Source of the DNA: Streptomyces lydicus
Lineage (GTDB): Bacteria > Actinomycetota > Actinomycetes > Streptomycetales > Streptomycetaceae
NCBI RefSeq assembly: GCF_000717345.1
Contig: NZ_JNZA01000005.1
Span: 124,001 to 188,000 of the forward strand
Length of the DNA: 64,000 nt
Direction of reading: 5' to 3'
Position numbers and translations under genes: made by a program. Shown piece after piece: positions 54,571 through 62,008 of the stretch. Positions within the stretch are counted from its first letter, which is position 1. The number at the start of each line of letters is the position of its first letter. The notes under the pieces were generated by a model that saw nothing but the letters and a program-made list of their open reading frames with translations, was not told the DNA's origin and did not search any database.

Positions 54571-56118
54571 TCAGCGCACGCGGGCCACCGTCCGCGGGCG
54601 GCCGGCGGCATCGGGCTCGGGGGCGAAGTCGGGGTGGCCTGGCAGGTCCCGGTGGCCGGTGAGCTGGGGGCCGTCCGCCGCATAGGGGTTCCCGGGCACG
54701 GGGTGACCCGACCCGTACGGGTTCCCGGACACGGGATGACCGGGGCCGTACGCGTTGCCCTGCGCGGGATGACCGGGCCCGTACGGGTTTCCCGGAACGG
54801 ACGGCAGCGGGCCGCCGAGGGTGAGGTCCGGTCCGCGGACGTCCAGGTGCCCGGGACCGCTGCCGCCGGGGCCGCGCTCGGCGGACCAGTCGTCGTCGGG
54901 ACCGCTGCCGTACCCGCCCGGAACGCCCGCGCTGCCCGCCGCGTCCGTGGCGGAGGTTCCACCCGGCGCACCCGTCGCGCCCGTCGCACCCGGGACGCCC
55001 GGCGGGGCCACCGGTGCGAGCCCCCGCTCGGCCCACGGGGCGGGCGGCGGCGGACCCGCCTCCGGTTCGCCCGTCGGGCCGGTGCGCGGAGCCGGCGCCG
55101 GGCCGGGCGGCGTCGCGGCCGGCGGCTCGCCGTGCGCCGTTCCCCGCTCCAGTGCCTGTGCCGTCCCCCGCTCCGGCCCGTGCTCCGCCCTCCGCCCGGT
55201 CCCCGCTATGGCCGCGGGGCCGCGCTCGGAGGAGCCGCCGCGCGGGGCCCGGTCCCGGGCCAGCGGCGCCGCGCAGAACGCGCAGCGGTCGCCGAGGAGT
55301 TCCAGCCCGCACCAGCCGCACCGCTCACGCCGTACGGACGCCACCAGCTGGTGCAGGACCGCCGGGTCCGGGATGGCCGCGGCGAATTCGATCAGCTTCT
55401 GGGTCCCCCACCAGCGGGCGGACTCGGCCGGCAGCCGGGCCTCGTACGCCGCCTGCACCCGCCAGGCCGGGGCGAGCGCGCCGGTCACCCACTCGGCGCT
55501 GAGCTGGCCGCGGGCCACCGCGAGGTGGGTGGCGAAGCCGGGCGCCGGCAGGCCGGCCCCGGTGCTGTGCCGGTCCACGTGCAGCAGCTGCGGCTCGGGG
55601 TTGGCCAGCACCGCGAAGTGCGCCCCGGGCAGCCAGGACTTCACGTGGGAGCGCAGATCGACCTCGATCCGGTCCAGGCCGCTGACGCTGCCCAGCAGGG
55701 CGCCCGCGTGGATGTAGTGGGTCAGCAGCCGCGCCGCGCTGGCCAGCACCCCGGGGCTGAGGTCGTACTGCGACAGCTGCCGCAACTGGCGGGCGAGCAG
55801 CGCCACACCCAGCGGCGGCAGCGGCACCGGCAGGATGGCGAACCGGTCGCTTTCGAGGACGGCACGCAGGGTGTGCAGCCGGCGGATGTGGTCGGGGCGG
55901 CAGGCGGAGGAGTAGAGCACGACGAGATGGCCGTGGTGTTCCAGCACCGCGCTGGTCTCCGTCAGGGCGTCGTCCAGCGGCTGGAGGTGCGGAGCCGGCA
56001 GGACGACGGCGGCGGGGGTCTGCCGGTCGAGGGGGGCACCGCCCTGCTCGAACGAAGTTGAGAGCCCGGGGGAGGGCAGCGCGAGGTCAGGGCTGGTGAC
56101 TGCAATCGCGGTCGGCAC
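54571..56118 (-). CDS. Tad-locus protein with zinc ribbon and GNPYGxGHP repeats
   Basis: 515 residues, family not recognised beyond its tad context. Residues 1-255 form a mixed alpha/beta domain (AVVLPAPHLQPLDDALTETS, LLTHYIHAGALLGSVSGLDR, AHFAVLANPEPQLLHVDRHS). Next is a zinc-ribbon pattern C-x2-C-x8-C-x2-C (Cys267, 270, 279, 282). Then follow 150 Pro/Gly/Ala-rich residues and about 3.5 copies of an 11-residue unit GNPYGxGHPxx (DNA 54665-54810). GTG 56118 follows GGGGGAG. No signal peptide or helix, so cytoplasmic. First gene of the tad transcription unit. Confidence 0.75.
   Translation of the reverse strand: MPTAIAVTSPDLALPSPGLSTSFEQGGAPLDRQTPAAVVLPAPHLQPLDDALTETSAVLEHHGHLVVLYSSACRPDHIRRLHTLRAVLESDRFAILPVPLPPLGVALLARQLRQLSQYDLSPGVLASAARLLTHYIHAGALLGSVSGLDRIEVDLRSHVKSWLPGAHFAVLANPEPQLLHVDRHSTGAGLPAPGFATHLAVARGQLSAEWVTGALAPAWRVQAAYEARLPAESARWWGTQKLIEFAAAIPDPAVLHQLVASVRRERCGWCGLELLGDRCAFCAAPLARDRAPRGGSSERGPAAIAGTGRRAEHGPERGTAQALERGTAHGEPPAATPPGPAPAPRTGPTGEPEAGPPPPAPWAERGLAPVAPPGVPGATGATGAPGGTSATDAAGSAGVPGGYGSGPDDDWSAERGPGGSGPGHLDVRGPDLTLGGPLPSVPGNPYGPGHPAQGNAYGPGHPVSGNPYGSGHPVPGNPYAADGPQLTGHRDLPGHPDFAPEPDAAGRPRTVARVR
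54665..54810 (-). repeat. Coding tandem repeat, about 3.5 x 33 bases
   Basis: Encodes GNPYGPGHPAQ, GNAYGPGHPVS, GNPYGSGHPVP and a final partial GNPYA. In-frame unit length suggests slippage-driven copy-number variation between strains. Confidence 0.7.
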
Positions 56119-56429
56119 GTCGCTCCCCCACTTCCTCCGGCCTCCGGGGGCCCCGGGACCGCGGATCGGCACAGCTCTGCGCCATCGGCGCCATACGCTC
56201 AGCACTTTATCCACAGAGATACGTCCCGGAGAACACGTTCTGGGCTACTCGTCATCTCCCTCGTCCCGGAGGGAAATTCCGCTTTCTCCCACGCGTCCCT
56301 CCTGGGAACACCCGCTTCCGGCACGCCCCTTGACAGGATCAATGGTCTGGACCACGTTGTACGGCAAGCGCGGGGCCCCTGAGCGCGTATCCGTACCACC
56401 CCCCAACTTCCCCCCACACGGAGGCAGTC
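56119..56429. other. Divergent region between tad repeat gene and GH18 gene (311 bases)
   Basis: Holds the presumed tad operon promoter on the minus strand, in an A+T-enriched area at about 56200-56290. It also holds the GH18 promoter with TTGACA at 56330-56335 and the DasR-like site. No gene seen. Confidence 0.5.
56341..56356. promoter_or_regulatory. DasR-responsive element (dre) candidate
   Basis: AATGGTCTGGACCACG closely matches the palindromic dre consensus built on TGGTCTAGACCA. It starts five bases after TTGACA, within the presumed core promoter of the GH18 gene and 74 bases before its start. DasR represses chitinase genes until N-acetylglucosamine metabolites accumulate. Confidence 0.75.
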
Positions 56430-57500
56430 GTGGTTCGCGCACGATCAGGAAGAGCCGCAAGCAAAGGCGGCGGAAAAGCCGGACGGAAAGCCGGCAGAAG
56501 GCTGCTCGCCGGGCTGGCCGCCGCGGCGCTGACCGCGGCGGGCGTCCTCGCCGCCGGCACCGCCAGCGCGTCCGAGGAACGTCCCGCCCCGCCCACCACC
56601 CCCGCGGCAGGCGCCGCCGCCGTCCCGAAACACGCCCTCACCGGCTACTGGCAGAACTTCGACAACGGCGCCACCGTGCAGAAGCTGAAGGACGTCGACG
56701 ACGCCTACGACATCGTCGCGGTCTCCTTCGCCGAGGCGGCCGGCCAGCCGGGCGCCGTCACCTTCACCCTCGACCCGGCCGTCGGCTACGGCTCCGTCGA
56801 CGACTTCACGGCGGACATCAGGGCCAAGCAGGCGGCCGGGAAGTCGGTCATCCTCTCCGTCGGCGGCGAGAAGGGCGCGGTGTCCGTCAACGACGACGCG
56901 TCCGCCCGGAACTTCGCCGACTCGGTCGGCAAGCTCATGGACACGTACGGCTTCAACGGGGTCGACATCGACCTGGAGAACGGCCTCGACGCGACGTACA
57001 TGACCAAGGCCCTCAAGGAGCTGCACGCCGCGCACGGCGACGTCGTGGTGACCATGGCCCCGCAGACCATCGACATGCAGTCCCCGCAGAACGAGTACTT
57101 CAGGACGGCCCTGGGGATCAAGGACTTCCTGACCGTCGTGAACATGCAGTACTACAACAGCGGCTCGATGAACGGCTGCGACGGCAAGGTCTACGCCCAG
57201 GGCTCGGTCGACTTCCTGACCTCGCTGGCCTGCATCCAGCTGGAGGGCGGCCTCGATCCGTCCCAGGTCGGCATCGGCGTCCCGGCGTCGTCCGGTGCGG
57301 CCGGCAGCGGCCACGTCGCGCCGTCCGTCGTCAACGCGGCGCTGGACTGCCTGACCCGGGGCACCGACTGCGGCTCCTTCAAGCCGCCGAAGACGTACCC
57401 GGGCCTGCGCGGCGCGATGACCTGGTCCACCAACTGGGACGCCGCGGGCGGCAACGAGATCGCCGGCCAGGTGGGCGCCCACGTCCACGGCCTCCCCTAG
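56430..57500 (+). CDS. Secreted GH18 glycosidase (chitinase-like)
   Basis: 356 residues. Long basic signal peptide (about 1-48, ending GTASAS). GH18 barrel at about 65-350 with ALTGYWQNFDNGATVQKLKD at the start, SVILSVGGEKG, and catalytic FNGVDIDLENG (Asp179, Asp181, Glu183). MAPQTIDMQ, NMQYYNSG and GAMTWSTNWD complete the substrate cleft. GTG 56430 has GGAGG upstream. No carbohydrate-binding module. The dre site supports a chitin-degrading role; endo-acetylglucosaminidase activity is an alternative. Confidence 0.9.
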   Translation: MVRARSGRAASKGGGKAGRKAGRRLLAGLAAAALTAAGVLAAGTASASEERPAPPTTPAAGAAAVPKHALTGYWQNFDNGATVQKLKDVDDAYDIVAVSFAEAAGQPGAVTFTLDPAVGYGSVDDFTADIRAKQAAGKSVILSVGGEKGAVSVNDDASARNFADSVGKLMDTYGFNGVDIDLENGLDATYMTKALKELHAAHGDVVVTMAPQTIDMQSPQNEYFRTALGIKDFLTVVNMQYYNSGSMNGCDGKVYAQGSVDFLTSLACIQLEGGLDPSQVGIGVPASSGAAGSGHVAPSVVNAALDCLTRGTDCGSFKPPKTYPGLRGAMTWSTNWDAAGGNEIAGQVGAHVHGLP

Positions 57501-57525
57501 GGGCCCGCAGCGCCACCCCCCACCA

Positions 57526-57560
57526 GCCAGGTCCCGCGCACCCCGTGCGCGGGACCTGGC
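57526..57560. terminator. Terminator between GH18 and protease genes
   Basis: Perfect 16-bp stem (57526-57541 with 57545-57560) and 3-base loop between convergent genes. Confidence 0.85.
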
Positions 57561-57577
57561 GCCCTGAGAGGGGCGGT

Positions 57578-58453
57578 TCAGTTACGGGTGGCCGCCGGCT
57601 TCGGCAGCGCGCACCCGGCCGCGTTCAGGTCCAGCTTGTTGCCGGCACCGAAGCACTTGGGGATCCCGTACGTCTCCTCTGCGTAGTTGGTGCCCTGGTG
57701 CACGGTGACGTTGCCGTTCTCGTCGACCTCGCACGGGTTGTTGACGGTGCACCGCTCGCCGTCCTCGTTGCCCGTGTTGTTGATCGCCGTGACCTTGCCG
57801 GTGGCGGTGTCGATCACCGGCGAGCCGGACGTCCCGCCTATGGTCTGGCACTCCGGGGTGTAGCGGACGGAGTCCTTCCAGGTCCAGTCGCCCTCCTTGA
57901 GGGTGGGCACGAACCCGTCGATCTTGCAGCTGTAGATCTTCTTCCAGTAGCCGGAGACCACGCTGATCCCGGCACCCTGGGCCGGGTGCGTGGTGGCCAG
58001 CTCCAGCGCCTTGATCCCGTACTTCTGCTCGATCTGGGCGTACGTCGAACCGGTCTGGTAGAGCGTCACATCGGTGTCGGTCATGGTGGCGTAGGCCACC
58101 TTGGTCGCCCTGAGGGTGCCCAGCCGGCGGGCCGACTTGTCGAGGAGCGTGAAGCTGCGGCTGGACGGCTGGTTGACGATCACCTCGCCCGGGCCGGGCA
58201 TACCGCTTTCCAGACAGTGGCCGTTGGACATCACCAGGGCCGGGTCGTTCGGCTGCGAGGTGGGCATCCGCACGACGGAACCGGAGCAGTTGCTCAGTGC
58301 GACGGTGCCGGCGAAGTCCACCGCCTTCACCTGAGGCCGGGCGGGGTGCCCGGCCGTCTGCTGCGGCGCCGCCTGGGCCGATCCGACGGTGCCCACCAGG
58401 GCTGCGGCTCCCAGGACGGCCGTGGCCAGGGTGCCGACGAGAGGTCTGTTCAT
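57578..58453 (-). CDS. Secreted trypsin-like serine protease
   Basis: 291 residues with a signal peptide (about 1-29, ending GSAQA). Catalytic triad candidates are His79 (MSNGHCLE), Asp128 (TDTDVTLYQ) and Ser209 (IGGTSGSPVID). Several Cys pairs suggest disulfides. ATG 58453 start. It is a chymotrypsin-fold secreted protease of the kind common in Streptomyces exoproteomes. Confidence 0.9.
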   Translation of the reverse strand: MNRPLVGTLATAVLGAAALVGTVGSAQAAPQQTAGHPARPQVKAVDFAGTVALSNCSGSVVRMPTSQPNDPALVMSNGHCLESGMPGPGEVIVNQPSSRSFTLLDKSARRLGTLRATKVAYATMTDTDVTLYQTGSTYAQIEQKYGIKALELATTHPAQGAGISVVSGYWKKIYSCKIDGFVPTLKEGDWTWKDSVRYTPECQTIGGTSGSPVIDTATGKVTAINNTGNEDGERCTVNNPCEVDENGNVTVHQGTNYAEETYGIPKCFGAGNKLDLNAAGCALPKPAATRN

Positions 58454-58477
58454 GTGGGGGTCCTCTCAACTCATGTG

Positions 58478-58501
58478 CCGAAGGCCCTTGAGAGCCTTCG
58501 G
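58478..58501. promoter_or_regulatory. Leader hairpin upstream of the protease gene
   Basis: CCGAAGGC-N8-GCCTTCGG, 25 bases before the protease start. On the plus strand it is followed by TTTTG and so resembles an intrinsic terminator, although no gene ends there. Confidence 0.45.
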
Positions 58502-58698
58502 TTTTGTCGTGCGCATTGTCAGCGCCCGGACCCCGCACGGCAATGAATTTCCTTGAAACGATGGGAAGTTGCCGGATTCACCCGCCCCCGGGCCCCCGCC
58601 ACCGCGGGCCGCACATGGCCGTGGAACGCCTTGACCCGACCATGCCAACGCTCGACACTGACGCCGTCGCTTCGCCTCACCACCCCACAGGAGAACGC

Positions 58699-60048
58699 AT
58701 GCGACCACGTCTCCGCGGCGGACGGACCACCGCCCTCGCCGCACTCCTCTCCCTCGCGCTCGCCGCCCCGATAGCCGCCGCACAGGCACAGCCGGCGCCG
58801 CCCGGCGGACCCGCCACCGGCGCCGCAGGGGACACCGGACTCCCCCACCAGTACGAGGTGTCCGGCCCCACCACCCCCGCGGCCCGCACCGCCCTCGCCG
58901 CCACCGGCGCCACCGTCGACGAGGTGCACGCCCGGGCGGTGGTTCTCACCGCCGACCGAGCCCAGGCCGCCGCCGTCCGCCGACTCGGCTACCGGCTGCG
59001 GAAGTTGCCCGATCCGCCGGCCACCGCCCCGGCCGCGCCGGGCACCAGGGCCGGGGACTTCCCGCGCGGCTACACCGGCTACCACACCTACGCCGAGGCC
59101 ACGAAGGAGATCGACGCCCTCGTCGCCAAGTACCCGGCCCTCCTCAGCAAGCAGGTCATCGGCACGTCCCACGAGGGCCGCGACATCCTCGCCCTGAAGC
59201 TCAGCAAGAACGTCACCAAGGACGAGAACGAGCCCGAGGTCCTCTTCACGGCCCACCAGCACGCCCGCGAGCATCTCACCGTCGAGATGGCCCTCTACCT
59301 CCTGAACGAACTCACCTCGAAGTACGGCACCGACCCCCGCATCACCAAGCTCCTCGACTCCCGCGAGATCTGGATCATCCCGGACCTGAACCCGGACGGC
59401 GGCGCGTACGACATCGCCTCCGGCTCGTTCCGCAGCTGGCGCAAGAACCGCCAGCCCAACGCCGGCACCAGCCGGGTCGGCACCGACCTCAACCGCAACT
59501 GGGACTTCAAGTGGGGCTGCTGCGACGGCTCCTCCGGCGACCCGGGCGACGAGACCTACCGCGGCCCCTCACCCGCCTCCGCCCCCGAGGTCCAGGTCGT
59601 CTCGAAGTTCGTCCGCAGCCGGATCGTCGGCGGCACCCAGCAGATCAAGACCGCCATCGACTTCCACACCTACAGCGAACTCGTCCTGTGGCCCTTCGGT
59701 TTCACCTACGACGAGACCGGCCCCGGCATGACCCAGGACGAGCACGACACCTTCGCCACCCTCGGCAAGAAGATGGCCGCCACCAACGGCTACACCCCCG
59801 AGCAGTCCAGCGAGCTCTACATCACCGACGGCGCGATCGACGACTGGCTCTGGGGCGACCAGCGGATCTTCGCCTACACCTTCGAGATGTACCCGTCATC
59901 CTTCGGCTCCGGCGGCTTCTACCCGAAGGACTCGGTGATCCCGAAGGAGACCGCCCGCAACCGCGAGGCGGTGCTGCAACTGGCGGAAATCGCCGACTGC
60001 CCCTACCGCGCGATCGGCAAGGAAGCGCAGTACTGCAAGGGCAGTTGA
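58699..60048 (+). CDS. Secreted zinc carboxypeptidase (M14)
   Basis: 449 residues: signal peptide (about 1-30), a propeptide-like region to about 120, then the M14 domain. Zinc ligands are His188 and Glu191 (HQHAREHL) and His323 (DFHTYSEL). The catalytic Glu396 is in TFEMYPSS. Substrate-binding elements include [14 protein letters not shown] 58699 follows AGGAG. This matches the carboxypeptidase T-like secreted enzymes of Streptomyces. With the GH18 and trypsin-like genes it forms a small exoenzyme cluster. Confidence 0.93.
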   Translation: MRPRLRGGRTTALAALLSLALAAPIAAAQAQPAPPGGPATGAAGDTGLPHQYEVSGPTTPAARTALAATGATVDEVHARAVVLTADRAQAAAVRRLGYRLRKLPDPPATAPAAPGTRAGDFPRGYTGYHTYAEATKEIDALVAKYPALLSKQVIGTSHEGRDILALKLSKNVTKDENEPEVLFTAHQHAREHLTVEMALYLLNELTSKYGTDPRITKLLDSREIWIIPDLNPDGGAYDIASGSFRSWRKNRQPNAGTSRVGTDLNRNWDFKWGCCDGSSGDPGDETYRGPSPASAPEVQVVSKFVRSRIVGGTQQIKTAIDFHTYSELVLWPFGFTYDETGPGMTQDEHDTFATLGKKMAATNGYTPEQSSELYITDGAIDDWLWGDQRIFAYTFEMYPSSFGSGGFYPKDSVIPKETARNREAVLQLAEIADCPYRAIGKEAQYCKGS

Positions 60049-60070
60049 CCCTCCCGGTGCCGTGACTCAA

Positions 60071-60101
60071 GGCGGGCCACGTCACCACGACGCGGCCCGC
60101 C
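60071..60101. terminator. Terminator between carboxypeptidase and small regulator-partner gene
   Basis: 13-bp stem with one mismatch (60071-60083 with 60089-60101) and a 5-base loop in a convergent junction. Confidence 0.75.
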
Positions 60102-60130
60102 GCACCCCGGACAGTTATGGGCACCCGCCC

Positions 60131-60322
60131 CTAGAGCAGGTGGTCCGCCTTGCCTGCCTTTATCTCGCGAATGAGCGTGCGGAGGGCCTCGCGGGTATCG
60201 GTCACATAGGCGTCCTCGGCGCCCGCCACCGCGATATAAGCGTTGCCCTGACCGTCGGTGCCTATGCGGAAGCAGTTGTTGCCTTCGGCGCAGAAGGGAT
60301 CTTCCCAAGAGATCTGAGCCAT
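60131..60322 (-). CDS. Small partner protein of XRE regulator
   Basis: 63 residues, MAQISWEDPFCAEGNNCFRI at the start, then GNAYIAVAGAEDAYVTDTRE and RTLIREIKAGKADHLL. It occupies the place of DUF397 partners but its motif differs; it belongs to the second type of small acidic partner seen after Streptomyces XRE genes. ATG 60322 has TGAGGAGGG upstream. It follows the XRE stop by 10 bases, so it is co-transcribed. Confidence 0.8.
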   Translation of the reverse strand: MAQISWEDPFCAEGNNCFRIGTDGQGNAYIAVAGAEDAYVTDTREALRTLIREIKAGKADHLL

Positions 60323-60332
60323 GTGGCCCTCC

Positions 60333-61184
60333 TCAGAGCTGACGGACGATGTGATGAACAAAGTCGCGGGATTCGCGAACCCCGAGCGTACGAGCGTGCA
60401 TCCAGTCCATGTGCTCCCGGTACTTGGCGAGCTGCGCATCGGCATGAGTGAATTCGGGACCGTGAGCCGAGTCCAACTGGACGGTGTCCAGTTGCGGCAC
60501 CTCGCCTTCGGCGTACAGGACGGCATGCCCTGCGCCCGGGAATGCGCCTGCTTCAACCGGAAGCACGCGCACCTCAACATTCACCAGCTCGGATACCTCG
60601 CAGAGGTGCTGGAGTTGCTCACGGGCCACAGCGCGCCCACCGAACTGCATCCGCAGGGCGGACTCATGAACGTATGCGACACAGTTAACGGGGTTATCAC
60701 GTTCCAGGATCTGCTGGCGGTGGAGCCGGAAGATCACGCGTAGCTCCACCTCCGACCTGGGCAGAGGGGGCAGCGCGGCGTCGAAGATGGCGCGCGCATA
60801 CGACCCCACTTGAAGCGGTCCGGGCAGGTGCACGGCCTGCTCGGAGCGCAGCCGCGTGGCGTGCCATTCCAACTCGGCGACATCCAACAACCCTTGAGGG
60901 AGGCTCCCTCTGAACTGCTCCCACCAACCACGCTTGCGGGAGTTTGCCAGCTCAGCCAGAGCATCGACGTATCGCTGATCCGAGCATTCGTAGTTGCTGG
61001 CAAGTATCCGTACGCGCTCGGGGGAAGTGGAGCGAACACCCAACTCCATGTTGGAGATCTTCGTTCGGTCCAAACCGAGCAGACCTGCGGCGTATTCGGT
61101 GGTTCGACCTGCCGCGACACGCATCTTGCGCAGTTCGGCACCCAGGCGCTTCTGGCGCTCCGTGGGCGTGGCCCTGGTGGGCAT
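60333..61184 (-). CDS. XRE-family regulator with DUF5753 domain (WhiJ-like)
   Basis: 283 residues. Helix-turn-helix at about 12-65 (RLGAELRKMRVAAGRTTEYA, LDRTKISNMELGVRS). DUF5753-like domain to the end (LEWHATRLRSEQAVHLPGPL, QVGSYARAIFDAALPP, VEVRVLPVEAGAFPGAGHAV). Downstream is its small partner, upstream a divergent RsbW-like ATPase. This three-gene set corresponds to the whiJ/abaA-type modules that tune antibiotic production and development in Streptomyces. Confidence 0.9.
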   Translation of the reverse strand: MPTRATPTERQKRLGAELRKMRVAAGRTTEYAAGLLGLDRTKISNMELGVRSTSPERVRILASNYECSDQRYVDALAELANSRKRGWWEQFRGSLPQGLLDVAELEWHATRLRSEQAVHLPGPLQVGSYARAIFDAALPPLPRSEVELRVIFRLHRQQILERDNPVNCVAYVHESALRMQFGGRAVAREQLQHLCEVSELVNVEVRVLPVEAGAFPGAGHAVLYAEGEVPQLDTVQLDSAHGPEFTHADAQLAKYREHMDWMHARTLGVRESRDFVHHIVRQL

Positions 61185-61269
61185 CGGCGCCCCTCACTCC
61201 CCGTCAGTGACGTCAGTTTGCATGTCCCACGTGACGCCGGTCCAGCTCACGGGAGGCAATGTGTCAGAT

Positions 61270-61289
61270 GAGGTGGCACATGAGCCACC
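61270..61289. promoter_or_regulatory. Operator candidate AGGTGGC-N6-GCCACCT
   Basis: Perfect 7-bp-arm palindrome in the divergent region between the XRE regulator and the RsbW-like gene, 86 bases from the XRE start. Likely bound by the XRE protein (inference). Confidence 0.6.
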
Positions 61290-61454
61290 TATGGCCCTAC
61301 AGTCAGTAACGCAACGCTCACGCTCCATGCAGTCCGGAAGCGCATCGCGCGAGCCTGCCCGCGTCCTCCTGCCCTGGGAGGGGCGGGCCCGCGCCAGGGA
61401 GACAGGCCACCGGCTGCCGCAGCATCAACCACACTCAAAGCAAGGCGAGTTGTC

Positions 61455-61943
61455 ATGCCCGAAGCCGTGTCCGCCTGTCCGCACCCCCTCGACATCCGCA
61501 CACCTCGCGTGCCGGAGAACCTGGCCTACAGCCTCACTCTGCCCGCCGCGCTCGCCAGTCCGGCCGTCGCGCGGTCCGCCACCCGTACGATCCTGGAAGC
61601 GCACGGCCTGCACGACGTGACCGCCGTGGCGATCCAGGTGATCAGCGAACTCACCTCCTGTGCGTGCCTGTTCACGGCCTCCGACAGCGTCTACCTCTCG
61701 CTGCGTTATCGCGACGACGCGCTGCGCATCAGCCTCTACGACGGGCACCCGCGCCATGCCCACCGCCGTCTCGCGGCGGCCTGCGACGGCAGGCGGCGGT
61801 CTCTGCTTCTGTTGCTCGCCTGTGTGATGCACGCCTGTGACGGTGAGTGGGGGTTCGGGGCGGCGCAGGAGCCCGGCGACGGGACGCGGATGTGGGCCGT
61901 GCTGCCGCGTGAAGGGGCGCGGGCGTACGGGCGTGCGGCGTGA
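61455..61943 (+). CDS. RsbW/HATPase_c_2-like protein with degenerate ATP site
   Basis: 162 residues. The overall pattern is that of anti-sigma-type ATPases: SLTLPAALASPAVARSATRT, VISELTSCACLF, VYLSLRYRDDALRISLYD. The N-box Asn expected in EL(V/T)TNA is Cys69 here, and the glycine-rich ATP-lid motif is poorly preserved. It may have lost kinase activity and kept a binding role. It is divergent from the XRE regulator as in abaA-type triads. ATG 61455. Confidence 0.7.
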   Translation: MPEAVSACPHPLDIRTPRVPENLAYSLTLPAALASPAVARSATRTILEAHGLHDVTAVAIQVISELTSCACLFTASDSVYLSLRYRDDALRISLYDGHPRHAHRRLAAACDGRRRSLLLLLACVMHACDGEWGFGAAQEPGDGTRMWAVLPREGARAYGRAA

Positions 61944-61982
61944 CGCGCAGGGGCGCCTGATGCCGGGCGTCCCCTGCGCGTC
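61942..61982. terminator. Terminator between RsbW-like and GntP genes
   Basis: 16-bp stem with a single-base bulge (61942-61957 with 61966-61982) between convergent genes. Confidence 0.75.
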
Positions 61983-62008
61983 GGTGGACGAGATGCCGCG
62001 CCCGGCGG

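Noticed and set aside
54665..54810. Regular ~33-base repeats considered as a CRISPR array
   Set aside because: Units are in frame, contiguous without unique spacers, and encode a protein repeat.
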